Origin: Rhizobium etli 8C-3
Lineage (GTDB): Bacteria; Pseudomonadota; Alphaproteobacteria; Rhizobiales; Rhizobiaceae
Length of the DNA stretch: 64,000 nt
Direction: 5' to 3'
Assembly: GCF_001908375.1 (NCBI RefSeq)
Contig: NZ_CP017241.1
Location: forward strand, 1,429,001 to 1,493,000
In this document: positions 25,076 through 34,413 of the stretch, one piece after another
How positions within the stretch are numbered: position 1 is the stretch's first letter
Layout of the letters: each line of letters opens with the position of its first letter
Notes under the pieces: model-generated
The model's database searches: none
Told to the model about the DNA's origin: nothing
What the model saw: the letters and a program-made list of their open reading frames with translations, nothing else
Position numbers and translations under genes: made by a program

Positions 25076-25867
25076 TTACCGCAAAGCTCCGTCGAGCGCC
25101 GGCATGCCGATGATGGCGGCCGCAGCGATGAGCAGATAGCAGATCAGCCGGAACGTGCTTTCCTTCGCCAAGCCGAACAGCTTCGAGCCGCCATAAAGGC
25201 CGAGCGCGTAGCCCGGCAGGATGACGAGCGTCAGAGCAAAGACGGGCTGCACGAAAAGTCCCAAGGCATAATAGCTGATTGCGCTGAAGCAGGTGGAGAT
25301 CGAGAAGTAGAGGATGACATTCGCCCGCACGCGGGTGAAGTCGCTCTTGCCGCCGAGCCAATAGGCAACGACCGGCGGGCCGCCAAGCTGTACCGCGCCG
25401 CTGAAAAGACCGGCGATCAGGCCTACCCCGGCGCTCAGCGGCGCTCGCGGCTCGCCATGATGACGCCAGCCCGACACCAGGAGCGCCAGCAGCGAGATGG
25501 CGACGGCGGTGATGATCCATCGGAGCGTCAGAGGATCCATCAGCGCAAGCGCAACTGTGCCCGCAGGAACGCCGAGAGCAGCGCCGATCGCCATTGCGAA
25601 GACTTCAGGCCGGTTGGCGCTGCGCCAGGCAGGCGGGATCATTCCAAGTGTCGCAAGCCCGTCGATGATAAGCAAAACGGGAGAAACCAGCTTCGGGCCG
25701 ACGATCGCGCCGCCCAGTGGAATGAAGATCAGCGCCGCCCCGAAGCCCGAAAAGCCGCGTGCGAGCCCGGCAATGAAGGCAAAGAGGATCAGCCCATAGA
25801 TGCCGTGATCCGGCAGCGCAGCGCAAAACCATTCGGCAACGCCGGCCGAAAGCGTATCGATCGGCAT
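25076..25867 (-). CDS. TauE/SafE (TSUP) family anion exporter
   Basis: This 263-residue inner-membrane protein has about eight hydrophobic helices in two similar halves, with the family's Gly-rich motifs AGLARGFSGFGAALIF near the N-terminus and GLIAGLFSGAVQLGGPPVV in the middle. The TSUP family moves sulfite, sulfonates or related anions. The substrate here is unknown, since no sulfur-oxidation gene is nearby. It is followed upstream by argC on the same strand with 21 bases between. Confidence 0.88.
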   Translation of the reverse strand: MPIDTLSAGVAEWFCAALPDHGIYGLILFAFIAGLARGFSGFGAALIFIPLGGAIVGPKLVSPVLLIIDGLATLGMIPPAWRSANRPEVFAMAIGAALGVPAGTVALALMDPLTLRWIITAVAISLLALLVSGWRHHGEPRAPLSAGVGLIAGLFSGAVQLGGPPVVAYWLGGKSDFTRVRANVILYFSISTCFSAISYYALGLFVQPVFALTLVILPGYALGLYGGSKLFGLAKESTFRLICYLLIAAAAIIGMPALDGALR

Positions 25868-25888
25868 GTCCGCGGAGCTCCGGAAGGC

Positions 25889-26821
25889 TTACGAGGCGAG
25901 CATCAGATCCATGTTTTGGACGGCCGCACCCGAGGCGCCCTTGCCAAGATTGTCGAGCAGAGCGACGAGGTTGACCTGACTGGTGCCCGGCGTGCCGAAC
26001 ACGAAGAGCTTCATCGTGTCCTTCCCGGCAAGCTCGACGGCATCGATCCGGGCAAGTGCCCGACTCTCCTCGAGCGGGACGACCGTGACGATATCCTGAC
26101 CGGCATAATGGGCCGTCAGGGCCGCATGGATGCTTTCGAGCGTCGCATTACCCGAGAGAGCGTCGAGATGCAGCGGCACCTGGACGATCATGCCCTGCGG
26201 GAATTTGCCGACCGAAGGCGAAAAGATTGGCGCTCGGTCGAGCAGGCCATGGATTTTCATCTCCGGCACATGCTTGTGTGTCAGCGGCAAGCCATAGAGG
26301 AAATGCGGCGCGGTGATTTTATCGTCGCGGCTCTGGTCTTCGATCTGCGCGATCATCTGCTTGCCGCCGCCGGTATAGCCGGAGACCGCATTGACGGTAA
26401 CTGGATAGCCGTCGGGCAGAATGCCTGCAGCTCGCAACGGCCGGATGAGGCCGATGGCGCCTGTCGGGTAGCAGCCGGGGTTGGCGACAAAACGGGCGGC
26501 CCTGATCTTTTCGGCCTGCTCCTTGTCCATTTCGGCAAACCCATAGGCCCAGCCGGGATTGACGCGGAAGGCGGTCGACGTGTCGATAACGCGGACATTG
26601 TTGTTGGCCGAAACCATCTGGACGGCTGCCTTCGACGCATCGTCGGGCAGACATAGGATGGCGATATCGGCGCTGTTCAGCATGTCCTCCCGCATCGCGG
26701 CATTGCGGCGCTCAGCTTCCGGAATGGACACGAGCTCGACATCGCGGCGGCCGGCCATGCGCGTGCGGATCTGCAGGCCCGTCGTGCCGTGTTCGCCGTC
26801 GATGAAGATTTTCGGTGCCAT
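25889..26821 (-). CDS. argC: N-acetyl-gamma-glutamyl-phosphate reductase (type 2)
   Basis: This 310-residue enzyme carries out the NADPH-dependent reduction step of arginine biosynthesis. An N-terminal Rossmann motif ([17 protein letters not shown]) binds the cofactor. The catalytic Cys117 lies in [11 protein letters not shown], and a His-containing KHVPEMK segment fits the active-site base. The length and short N-terminus fit the type 2 family. It is 49 bases downstream of speB on the same strand, placing two arginine-related genes together. Confidence 0.95.
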   Translation of the reverse strand: MAPKIFIDGEHGTTGLQIRTRMAGRRDVELVSIPEAERRNAAMREDMLNSADIAILCLPDDASKAAVQMVSANNNVRVIDTSTAFRVNPGWAYGFAEMDKEQAEKIRAARFVANPGCYPTGAIGLIRPLRAAGILPDGYPVTVNAVSGYTGGGKQMIAQIEDQSRDDKITAPHFLYGLPLTHKHVPEMKIHGLLDRAPIFSPSVGKFPQGMIVQVPLHLDALSGNATLESIHAALTAHYAGQDIVTVVPLEESRALARIDAVELAGKDTMKLFVFGTPGTSQVNLVALLDNLGKGASGAAVQNMDLMLAS

Positions 26822-26870
26822 GATAATCCTGCGCTTTCAACGAGTTCGAATTGCTTCCGGAATCAGTGTG

Positions 26871-27851
26871 TCATGAAGTTGATTCAGTCTGATAACCGCC
26901 CAGGGCGGCTGCGTGCCTCTCGGCGCAGAGGCCCAGCATATACATCGCGACCGTCGCCCCTGCAATGGCGGTGATATCTGCGTGATCATAAGGCGGCGAG
27001 ACCTCGACCACGTCTGCGCCGCGGATATCGAGCTGCTGCAGGCGCTGCAGGACCGAAAGGATCTTGGCGCTCGACGGCCCCCCTGCAACTGGCGTGCCGG
27101 TACCTGGGGCATAGGCCGGATCGAGGCAGTCGACATCAAAAGTCACATAGGCCGGAGCGTCCCTGGTGTGCGAGACGATTGCCGAGGCGATCTCAGCGCC
27201 ATTCATTTCTTCGATCTGATGGCCGTAGAGGATGCGGATGCCGCAATCCTCCGGCGCGTGGGTACGGATGCCGATCTGGATGGATCGCTCCGGATTGATT
27301 ATGCCGTCGCGGGCAGCGCGTGCGACGAAGGAGCCGTGATCGATCCGCCGATTGTCGTCGAGCCAGGTATCCTGATGCGCGTCGAACTGCACCAGCGCCA
27401 GCGGACCGTGCCTGGCTGCATGCGCCTTCAGGATCGGCCATGTGACATAGTGGTCGCCGCCAAGCGTGAGCAGGAAGGCGCCGCTATCAAGAATCGTATT
27501 CGCCTGCCGCTCGATTGCCGCCGGCGCCTCCTGGTGATTGCCGTAGTCAAGCAGGCAGTCGCCGTAGTCGATCACCGCCATTTCGGCGAAGAGATCGCGA
27601 TTGAAGGGATATTGTGGATCGTTGTCGAAGATCGCCGAGGCGCGGCGGATCGCCTGCGGCCCGAAGCGCGTTCCTGGCCGGTTGGAGGTTGCCGCATCGA
27701 AGGGGATGCCCCAGACGACGGCGTCCACGCCTGAAAGAACCTTGGTGAACCGACGCCGCATGAAGGAGAGGGCTCCAGCAAATGTCGGGTCAGTGGCCGA
27801 GGATGTGAGGCTGGTCGCCATAAAGGCGTGATCGATCGACTTCTCTGCCAT
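26871..27851 (-). CDS. speB: agmatinase (ureohydrolase family)
   Basis: This 326-residue enzyme would hydrolyse agmatine to putrescine and urea. The binuclear manganese site is complete: GGDH at 131-134, DAHQD at 157-161 and DVDCLDP at 239-245. The N-terminal GIPFDAATSNRPGTRFGP is the family pattern. Its substrate could instead be guanidinobutyrate or another guanidino compound, since the family is broad. It lies between phhA and argC on the same strand. Confidence 0.88.
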   Translation of the reverse strand: MAEKSIDHAFMATSLTSSATDPTFAGALSFMRRRFTKVLSGVDAVVWGIPFDAATSNRPGTRFGPQAIRRASAIFDNDPQYPFNRDLFAEMAVIDYGDCLLDYGNHQEAPAAIERQANTILDSGAFLLTLGGDHYVTWPILKAHAARHGPLALVQFDAHQDTWLDDNRRIDHGSFVARAARDGIINPERSIQIGIRTHAPEDCGIRILYGHQIEEMNGAEIASAIVSHTRDAPAYVTFDVDCLDPAYAPGTGTPVAGGPSSAKILSVLQRLQQLDIRGADVVEVSPPYDHADITAIAGATVAMYMLGLCAERHAAALGGYQTESTS

Positions 27852-27936
27852 GGCGTCCCTCCATCACATGTTGGCGGGACGTTGGACCAATCAGCCTCGA
27901 CAAGGCAAGCCCCGAACGAAACGTAATTCCTGTCGC

Positions 27937-28728
27937 TCAGGACGCCTTGGCTTCGAATGCCGGCGGAAAGTCGCCGAGAGCCTTGGCCTCGTTGATGCGG
28001 GCACCGATATCTTCCTCGATGATCGACTCCAACTGCGAAAAGCTGTCGATCACGTAGTAGATCGGCTGGACGATATCGATCCGGTAGGGCGTTCTCAGCG
28101 CTGTCATCAGGTCGAAGGACCGGAATTCGCATGCCTTGCCTTCCATTGCTGCCCGCGTCTCGCTGGGCGAGGAGACGATACCGGCGCCGAAGCAGCGGCG
28201 CCCCTGCGGCGTGTTGATGAGACCGAATTCCACAGTGAACCAGAAAATCCGAAACAGGTGCCAGGAATACCCCTTGCCGAGGCCGACGGCCTTCTCGCCG
28301 AAGCGGCGCACGAAATTGGCGTAGCTTTTGTTGGTCAGCAGCGGGCAATGGCCGAAGACCTCGTGGAAGATGTCCGGCTCTTCGATATAGTCGATATGCT
28401 CGCGACGCCGGATGAACGTCGCCAGCGGAAACTTGCCCTGCGACAGCAATTCATAGAAGCGCGACGGCGGGATGAGGGCTGGGACGCCTTCGACGCCGAA
28501 GCCGGTGGTCTCGCTCAGACGCCGATTGACGTCGCGAAGCTGCGGAACCTTGTCCGGCTTCAGCCCGAGAGTCGTCACGCCGTCCAGATATTCCCGGCAG
28601 GCCTTGTCTGCGAGCAGCGTCATCTGGCGCTGATAGAGCTCGCTCCAGATTTGGTCTTCCTCAGCGGTGTAGTGATAGATGCCGTGCGCATCCGGCAGAT
28701 TTGCCGTGTAGGTGCTCTCCTTGGTCAT
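27937..28728 (-). CDS. phhA: phenylalanine 4-monooxygenase
   Basis: This 263-residue cytosolic enzyme hydroxylates phenylalanine to tyrosine with tetrahydropterin and ferrous iron. The iron ligands are visible as His122 and His127 in FHEVFGHCPLL and Glu167 in FTVEFGL. I start at ATG 28728, which has GGGAGG upstream; the frame runs 19 codons further, but that part is not conserved-looking. An Lrp-type regulator is divergently encoded 151 bases away and is a natural candidate to control it. Confidence 0.94.
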   Translation of the reverse strand: MTKESTYTANLPDAHGIYHYTAEEDQIWSELYQRQMTLLADKACREYLDGVTTLGLKPDKVPQLRDVNRRLSETTGFGVEGVPALIPPSRFYELLSQGKFPLATFIRRREHIDYIEEPDIFHEVFGHCPLLTNKSYANFVRRFGEKAVGLGKGYSWHLFRIFWFTVEFGLINTPQGRRCFGAGIVSSPSETRAAMEGKACEFRSFDLMTALRTPYRIDIVQPIYYVIDSFSQLESIIEEDIGARINEAKALGDFPPAFEAKAS

Positions 28729-28879
28729 GAGCGGCCTCCCGTCCTCTGATCCAATGAGCCGGGTAATTCCGACCCCGGCTGTCATGTCACCATTATATCC
28801 CTGGGAATGCGGGTAAACATTTCAGCATTGCCGGATTATGGTTAGAAAATGGGAGAAAAATCCGTGAGGAGGGTAAAGA

Positions 28880-29341
28880 GTGAAAGAAAACTTGAAGGCG
28901 GCCCGCAAGCTCCTGCAGCTTGTGCAGGCCGGCAGCAGTCTGTCGCTCGCCGAGCTGGCGGAAAAGGCCGGCATGTCGCAAAGCACCGCATGGCGCAAGA
29001 TGCAGGAACTGGAGACGGAAGGCGTCATTCGCAAGCGTGTGGCGCTGCTCGATCCGGCAAAGCTCGATCTCAAGCTCTGCATCATCGCCCATGTAACCTT
29101 GGAGGACCACCACGAAGAGGCGATCGAAGCCTTCGCCGCCGCAGTGCGCGACCGGCCCGAGATCATGGAATGCTATGCGCTATCGGGGACGTTCGACTAT
29201 ATGCTGAAGATCAGGGCGCGCGACGTCGAGGCCTACGAGGCGTTCATGACGCGCTACCTGATGCGCAATCCACATGTTCGCAATGTGGTTTCGAGCTTCG
29301 TCCTGCGCGAACTCAAGTCGACGACAGAGCTGCCGATCTGA
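28880..29341 (+). CDS. Lrp/AsnC family regulator, probable controller of phhA
   Basis: This 153-residue protein has an N-terminal winged HTH (LSLAELAEKAGMSQSTAWRK, ~20-40) and a C-terminal RAM ligand-binding domain (~65-145, with ECYALSGTFDYMLKI), the standard Lrp/AsnC layout. Start GTG 28880 has GAGGAGG upstream. It is divergent from phhA. In related bacteria such pairs respond to aromatic amino acids, but the ligand here is inferred. Confidence 0.9.
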   Translation: MKENLKAARKLLQLVQAGSSLSLAELAEKAGMSQSTAWRKMQELETEGVIRKRVALLDPAKLDLKLCIIAHVTLEDHHEEAIEAFAAAVRDRPEIMECYALSGTFDYMLKIRARDVEAYEAFMTRYLMRNPHVRNVVSSFVLRELKSTTELPI

Positions 29342-29369
29342 GGGCCGGCTGCGATCGGTGGCAAATGAA

Positions 29370-29392
29370 AAGGCCGGGGAGAACCCGGCCTT
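29370..29392 (-). terminator. terminator of the rplM-rpsI operon
   Basis: AAGGCCGGG and CCCGGCCTT form a perfect 9-bp stem with a 5-base loop. Read on the minus strand, it is followed by TTTCATTT and lies 26 bases after the rpsI stop. The + strand Lrp gene ends 29 bases before it, so it may serve both. Confidence 0.8.
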
Positions 29393-29417
29393 CGCAAAAA
29401 TCCGTAGTCTGGAGCGA

Positions 29418-29885
29418 TTAGCGCTTCGAGAACTGGAACGAGCGGCGGGCCTTGGCCTTGCCGTACTTTTTACGCTCGACGACGCGGCTGTCGCGGGTCA
29501 GGAAGCCGCCCTTCTTGAGCACGCCGCGAAGGCCCGGCTCGAAGTAGGTGAGGGCCTTCGAGAGACCGTGACGAACGGCACCGGCCTGGCCGGAAAGACC
29601 GCCGCCTGCAACCGTTGCGACAATGTCGAACTGGCCGTCGCGGGCTGCAGCGACAATCGGCTGGCGCAGGATCATCTGCAGGACCGGACGGGCGAAGTAT
29701 GCCGTGAAGTCCTTGCCGTTGACGGTGATCTTGCCGGAGCCGGCCTTGAGCCAAACACGGGCTACGGCGTCCTTACGCTTGCCGGTCGCATAGGAGCGGC
29801 CAAGCGAGTCGACCTTGCGGACGTGAACCGGAGCAGCTGCTTCCGACGACGTGCCGAGATCCTTCAGGGAAGAGAGGTCAGCCAT
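29418..29885 (-). CDS. rpsI: 30S ribosomal protein S9
   Basis: This 155-residue protein has an N-terminal Ala-rich extension, then the conserved S9 core ([48 protein letters not shown]) and the basic tail ending [11 protein letters not shown], whose last Lys-Arg reaches the ribosomal P site. It starts 2 bases after the rplM stop, the usual L13-S9 operon. Confidence 0.97.
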   Translation of the reverse strand: MADLSSLKDLGTSSEAAAPVHVRKVDSLGRSYATGKRKDAVARVWLKAGSGKITVNGKDFTAYFARPVLQMILRQPIVAAARDGQFDIVATVAGGGLSGQAGAVRHGLSKALTYFEPGLRGVLKKGGFLTRDSRVVERKKYGKAKARRSFQFSKR

Positions 29886-29887
29886 TA

Positions 29888-30352
29888 TCAGGCGCTCCTT
29901 ACGTTCTTCTTGTTCAGCTTGGCGACGTCGAGGACGGTCGGCTGCTGTGCTTCATGGGGATGGTTGGAACCGGAGTAAACGCGGAGGTTCTTCATCTGGC
30001 GACGGCCGAGGGGACCACGCGGGACCATGCGCTCGACGGCCTTCTCCAGGACGCGTTCCGGAAAGCGGCCTTCGATGATCTGGCGAGCGGTGCGCTCCTT
30101 GATGCCGCCGGCATAACCGGTGTGCCAGTAGTAGACCTTGTCGGAATACTTCTTGCCGGTGAAAACGACCTTGTCGGCATTGATGACAATTACGTTGTCG
30201 CCGTCGTCAACGTGAGGGGTGAAGGTTGCCTTGTGCTTGCCGCGCAGACGCATGGCGATGAGGGAAGCTAGGCGGCCAACGACAAGCCCTTCGGCGTCGA
30301 TGATCACCCACTTCTTCTCCACCTCTGCGGGCTTCTGGGAGAAGGTTGCCAT
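29888..30352 (-). CDS. rplM: 50S ribosomal protein L13
   Basis: This 154-residue protein starts at [15 protein letters not shown] (ATG 30352). Core motifs [47 protein letters not shown] and [18 protein letters not shown] identify L13. It assembles early into the 50S subunit. The open frame runs 13 codons further upstream, but that part is not L13-like. Confidence 0.97.
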   Translation of the reverse strand: MATFSQKPAEVEKKWVIIDAEGLVVGRLASLIAMRLRGKHKATFTPHVDDGDNVIVINADKVVFTGKKYSDKVYYWHTGYAGGIKERTARQIIEGRFPERVLEKAVERMVPRGPLGRRQMKNLRVYSGSNHPHEAQQPTVLDVAKLNKKNVRSA

Positions 30353-30443
30353 AGTAATTCTCTCTTTTGGATCCCTGAGCCCGAGGGCCAAGGGCGTTTC
30401 TTGTTGCTTGGTTTGACGCGCTCAAAAGCCCGCCAAAAAGAAA

Positions 30444-30461
30444 GCAGCCGGGAAAGGCTGC
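30444..30461 (-). terminator. terminator-like hairpin before rplM
   Basis: GCAGCC and GGCTGC pair around a 6-base loop. On the minus strand the stem is followed by TTTCTTTTT. It lies between the thioesterase gene (30582-31007) and rplM. It could end that gene's transcript or act as an attenuator in the ribosomal leader; the sequence does not decide. Confidence 0.65.
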
Positions 30462-30581
30462 GTTTCTGGTGCGGTGTATAGAGGGAAAGCCCCTGGCGGT
30501 CAATATCACCTATCTGCGCCAGTGTAAAAAATGCAATGTAAAATCAACGTGTTGGTAATGTGGTAATATGATACCGCAAAT

Positions 30582-31007
30582 TTATCGCGGTGGAATCGAA
30601 TAAGTTGCCGTCGCATGGGCCACCAATTCGGCGGGATCTTCCTGGAAAATGCTGGCTTCGATAACGGCGAGACGCTTTCCGAGCTTGAGGATCCGGCAGG
30701 TGCAGGTGGTCGGCTGCGGCTTAGGCAGGCGCAGGAAATTGATGTTGAGGCTGGTGGTCACGGCAAGTGCGACCGGGCCGACATGGGCAAGCACCGCGGC
30801 ATAGGCGGTGACGTCAGCCAGCGTGAAGAGGGCAGGACCGGACACGGTGCCGCCAGGGCGCAGATGCCTTTCGGACGGATCGAACCGCGTCGAGACGCTG
30901 CCGGGGGTAATGTCCGTCACGGTAAAGACGCGCCCGTCCGTGTGGATCTGCGGGAAATCGGTCTCCAGAAACTGGTGGACCTCCTCGATCGTCATGACCG
31001 GCTGCAT
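30582..31007 (-). CDS. PaaI-type hotdog-fold acyl-CoA thioesterase
   Basis: This 141-residue protein starts at MQPVMTIEEV (ATG 31007, with GAGGAGA upstream). The hotdog core has RFDPSERHLRPGGTVSGPAL followed by FTLADVTAYAAVLAHVG, the PaaI-like pattern in which the helix Asp supports hydrolysis, and a later NINFLRLPKP strand. It likely hydrolyses short or aromatic acyl-CoA thioesters. It is divergent from an enoyl-CoA hydratase gene 74 bases away, which fits an acyl-CoA context. Confidence 0.85.
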   Translation of the reverse strand: MQPVMTIEEVHQFLETDFPQIHTDGRVFTVTDITPGSVSTRFDPSERHLRPGGTVSGPALFTLADVTAYAAVLAHVGPVALAVTTSLNINFLRLPKPQPTTCTCRILKLGKRLAVIEASIFQEDPAELVAHATATYSIPPR

Positions 31008-31081
31008 CGCTTCTCCTCGAAATTGCCGATAGCTTGTGACAGAACTGTTAGCACGAAATCGCAATGCAAGGAGTTCGTACC

Positions 31082-31912
31082 ATGGCCGAAGTCGTATCCT
31101 TCCGGAAGGGCGCAAACGAGGATGGGAGCGTCCCCGTTACAAGCTCGCTTTGCGATGGCGTGCTGCGGCTTACGCTCAACAACCCGCCGGCGAACGTCCT
31201 CTCGATCGCGGTGATGGAACTGTTGATGGGCGAGCTTCAAAAAGCTGCTGACGACGGCGAAGTCCGCGTCGTGGTCATTGCCTCGACCGGAAAGGTGTTC
31301 TCTGCGGGGCACGATCTCAAGGAGATGACCGAGCATCGGGCCGACGCCGATGGCGGGGTAGCCTTTTTCGAGGAGACATTCGCGCTTGCAGCCGATCTCA
31401 TGCTGGAGATCACCCGCCTGCCGAAGCCGGTGATCGCCGAGATCGACGGGCTTGCGACCGCAGCCGGCTGTCAGCTCGTAGCCTCCTGTGATCTTGCGAT
31501 CTGTACCGACACCGCGACCTTCTGCACACCCGGCGTCAAAATCGGGCTGTTCTGCACGACGCCAATGGTTGCCGTTACCCGCGCCGCGCACCGCAAGCAG
31601 GCGATGGAAATGCTGCTGACCGGAGAAACCATCGATGCTTCGACCGCCAAGGACTTCGGCCTCGTCAACCGTATCGTGCCCAAGCAGTATCTGACTCAGG
31701 TCGTGGCCAAATACGCTTCCGTCATCGCTTCGAAATCACCCTTGACACTGAAGATCGGCAAAGAGGCCTTCTACCGCCAGCTCGAAATGCCGATAGAAGA
31801 AGCATATGGCCATGCGGCCCAGGTGATGGTTGACAACATGATGACTGCGGACGCCGAAGAGGGCATCGGCGCCTTTCTTGCAAAACGGATGCCGCGCTGG
31901 ACCGGCGAGTAG
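31082..31912 (+). CDS. enoyl-CoA hydratase/isomerase family protein
   Basis: This 276-residue crotonase-fold protein starts at ATG 31082 with AAGGAG upstream. The oxyanion-hole segments are AGHDLKEM (~78-85) and, further on, IDGLATAAGCQLVASCDLAI, matching the family. The usual hydratase Glu pair is not both obvious: the second-Glu position falls in GLFCTTPMVAV. The reaction could therefore differ from classical hydration. It resembles the ECHDC3-type group. It is divergent from the thioesterase gene. Confidence 0.87.
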   Translation: MAEVVSFRKGANEDGSVPVTSSLCDGVLRLTLNNPPANVLSIAVMELLMGELQKAADDGEVRVVVIASTGKVFSAGHDLKEMTEHRADADGGVAFFEETFALAADLMLEITRLPKPVIAEIDGLATAAGCQLVASCDLAICTDTATFCTPGVKIGLFCTTPMVAVTRAAHRKQAMEMLLTGETIDASTAKDFGLVNRIVPKQYLTQVVAKYASVIASKSPLTLKIGKEAFYRQLEMPIEEAYGHAAQVMVDNMMTADAEEGIGAFLAKRMPRWTGE

Positions 31913-32163
31913 CGCTCGACATTTTCCGCGACGCGTGGACAAGGCCAGTCGTTGCTCCATCATGCGAAATCGCTCGACGAGTTAGCGATCGGAAAGGTCA
32001 GTGGGCAATCCACATTCGATGGCGCTTGGTTCGCTTCGAAAACGTCAAGCAATCCGCAGCTTGGGCAAACGGCAATCTGCTTTCGATCTGGCTGTAAAAG
32101 GGCGTGGAGATGGGCGGTCGGCTTTCAAGAAAGGGTCTTCAAACGCAATCTGCCGCGCAGCTT

Positions 32164-33000
32164 TTACCCGAGCTTCAGGATCAACCCGCCGCTCGCGATG
32201 ATCACGCCTGCCAGATAACGCCACGGGCCGGCTTTCTCCTTCAGGACCAGCACCGAAATGATGAGGGCAAAGAGGATCGACGTTTCTCGCAGCGCGGCGA
32301 CTGTGGCGACGGGCGCCTTGGTCATGGCCCAAAGGGCAAACCCGTAGGAGGCGATCGAACCGGCGCCGCCAATCAGACCGCGCCACCAATTGCAACGGAA
32401 ATGGATCGCGACTGGAACAAGGCCGCGGCGTGAGATCGCCCATCCGAAGAGCAGCACAGGCGGCAGCAGCGCCATCCACAGCGTATAGGACACGGCATTG
32501 CCGGAAACGCGCGCGCCGATGCCGTCGACATAGGTATAGGTGGCGATAACGCAGGCATTGACGAGCGCAAGCATGATGGCATGCTTGCTGCCGCCCCGCG
32601 CCTCGAAGGCAAGGGTCAGAATGCCGGCGCAGATCGTCATCGTGCCGATGAGCGCGCCGCCCGACAGGCTTTCGTTCAACACCAAGGCGCTTGTGGCGCT
32701 GATGAGGAGCGGCGCGCAGCCGCGCATCAGCGGATAGACGAGACCGATATCGCCTGCACGGTAGGCGGCCGCGACCAATTGAAAATAGGCAAATTGCAAG
32801 ACGGCCGACGCGCCGATGAAAGGCCAGGCCGCTGGCTGCGGCAGCGGCAGGAAGGGCAGGAGCGGCAGCGCCGCCACTGCTCCGCCGGCCGACACGAGCG
32901 CCGCGTCCAGCGACTTGTTGGTCCCCGCCTTGATGATCGCGTTCCATGTTGCATGCAGGAATGCACCGAAGAGAACGAGCAGAATGACGTCGAGGGGCAC
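32164..33000 (-). CDS. EamA/DMT family transporter
   Basis: This 278-residue inner-membrane protein has about ten helices in two EamA halves (GAFLHATWNAIIKAG at the start; the second half from ~145). The typical LNESLSGGALIGTMTICAGI and LVLKEKAGPWRYLAGVII segments end each half. The family exports amino acids or metabolites; the substrate is not predictable. Start GTG 33000 lacks a strong ribosome site. It is convergent with the hydratase gene; the 251 bases between (31913-32163) show no gene. Confidence 0.85.
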   Translation of the reverse strand: MPLDVILLVLFGAFLHATWNAIIKAGTNKSLDAALVSAGGAVAALPLLPFLPLPQPAAWPFIGASAVLQFAYFQLVAAAYRAGDIGLVYPLMRGCAPLLISATSALVLNESLSGGALIGTMTICAGILTLAFEARGGSKHAIMLALVNACVIATYTYVDGIGARVSGNAVSYTLWMALLPPVLLFGWAISRRGLVPVAIHFRCNWWRGLIGGAGSIASYGFALWAMTKAPVATVAALRETSILFALIISVLVLKEKAGPWRYLAGVIIASGGLILKLG

Positions 33001-33460
33001 GATGCGGACCGGAATGGGAGAAATGAAAAGGCCATCTGGGGAGAATGGGTATGGGCCGTGTTGATGCGAAAATCAATCTTGCGATCGGATTATGCAACCA
33101 GCAGGTTGTCTCCTGTTTGGAATTGACAATTGTCATGCTCGGTTCCGCCGTTAACGCGCAGCAACGACAGGCTCGGGGCGCGCGCTCGAAATACGTTTAT
33201 TTTAGCTGCGCACACTCAACTATGAGGTGTTACTAATGGACACAAGAACGGAATAGGAACAAAGCAAATACAAAAGAAGTCTAATAGGTGATGATATTTC
33301 TCCGCTTAGTTCATCTCAAATTATACTTCTGTAATAAAGATATTATTCTATAATATTGCTATATCCATATTGATACAAATCCAAGTAGCAATCGAACCGC
33401 TTCTCCGGAAGCTGGGTGTTTCCGGCACCTGCGAAATCGTTTCCGGGTGGCGATCGAAAG
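33001..33460. other. 460-base gap with an AT-rich island
   Basis: No convincing gene is seen. Bases ~33235-33375 are strikingly AT-rich (for example AAGATATTATTCTATAATAT) compared with the rest of the window. This could be a promoter region, a nucleoid-protein site or an insertion scar. The frames that cross it give unstructured products. Confidence 0.5.
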
Positions 33461-33784
33461 CTACAGGGAGTTGTTTGGTACGAAGAACATCCCGTCAAGA
33501 TTGTCGATACTCTGGCAGTTGAGGACCGGGCACGAACGGTCGTCTCTCGTCGGTATGTTCTTCCACTCCGCATATTCGTTGGAATCGCAGTACCGACTGT
33601 TGCGGACGTAGCGATCGTAAATCGGCAGGCCGCGAGGCGAGGTCCAGCGGAAGATGACGGCGCCCTGATTGTGGATGGCGGCGCGTGCACTTTGGCAGGT
33701 CATGGACATCGGATTGTAGCGGGAGATTGCCAGCGATGGTGAAGCCGCAAGAAATATTGCCGCGGCGAGAGCGAGTTTTTTCAT
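33461..33784 (-). CDS. small exported cysteine-containing protein
   Basis: This 107-residue protein starts at ATG 33784 (GGGAGGAA upstream) with a clear Sec signal: MKKLALAAAIFLAASPSLA. The mature part of ~88 residues has four Cys (in SMTCQSA, SRYCDSN, RSCPVLNC), enough for two disulfides, and the segment GAVIFRWTSPRGLPIYDRYV. I recall similar small secreted proteins in rhizobia, without known function. The neighbouring CoA-binding gene is divergent. Confidence 0.7.
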   Translation of the reverse strand: MKKLALAAAIFLAASPSLAISRYNPMSMTCQSARAAIHNQGAVIFRWTSPRGLPIYDRYVRNSRYCDSNEYAEWKNIPTRDDRSCPVLNCQSIDNLDGMFFVPNNSL

Positions 33785-33881
33785 CGTTATTCCTCCCTTG
33801 GGAACCCGGACGCCTATATATACGCCCGAAGGAACTGTCAGTTTCAACTCTCTGCAAATAATGTCGACTGGAGGAAAGATG

Positions 33882-34310
33882 ATGAATCACGACCGTTATC
33901 CGGACGATTACATTGCCGGAATTTTGAACTCCGTAAAGACGATCGCGCTGACCGGGGCGTCGCCTAATCCGGCCCGCCCGAGCAATGGCGTGATGGGCTA
34001 TCTCCTGTCGCGCGGGTACAATGTCATTCCCGTCAACCCCGGGCAGGCGGGTAAGCAGATCCAGGGCCAGCTCGTCTATGCCCGGCTTGCCGATATCCCG
34101 GTGCCGTTCGATATGGTCGATGTGTTCCGCGCCTCGGAATATCTCCATGGCGTCGTGGATGAGGCACTGGCTCTTGCCTTGCGACCGAAGGTGATTTGGT
34201 CGCAGCTCGGCGTGCGTGATGATGCAGCCGCGGCGAAGGCGGAGGCAGCTGGCATAAAAATCGTGATGGACCGCTGCCCGGCAATCGAAATCCCGCGCCT
34301 TGCCGCGTGA
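33882..34310 (+). CDS. CoA-binding (YccU-type) protein
   Basis: This 142-residue protein is a single Rossmann-type CoA_binding domain: KTIALTGASPNPARPSNGVM, then YNVIPVNPGQAGKQIQGQ and a C-terminal VMDRCPAIEIPRL. The conserved Cys near the end, in DRCPAIE, is typical of YccU-like proteins. Two ATGs lie side by side (33879, 33882); GGAGG sits 7 bases before the second. The cellular role of the family is not settled. The gene precedes metY by 103 bases. Confidence 0.85.
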   Translation: MNHDRYPDDYIAGILNSVKTIALTGASPNPARPSNGVMGYLLSRGYNVIPVNPGQAGKQIQGQLVYARLADIPVPFDMVDVFRASEYLHGVVDEALALALRPKVIWSQLGVRDDAAAAKAEAAGIKIVMDRCPAIEIPRLAA

Positions 34311-34413
34311 GTGCACGGATTTTTCCCCAGACGTCCGATGGTTGAAATGCAAGGCTGTTAACATTTGCACATCGTAGTCTATGCTCCGCCATCGATAGCG
34401 ACGGGAGGACGTA

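Noticed and set aside
34320..34413. SAM-II riboswitch upstream of metY
   Set aside because: The leader is short and I could not fit the SAM-II pseudoknot; only weak inverted repeats are present.
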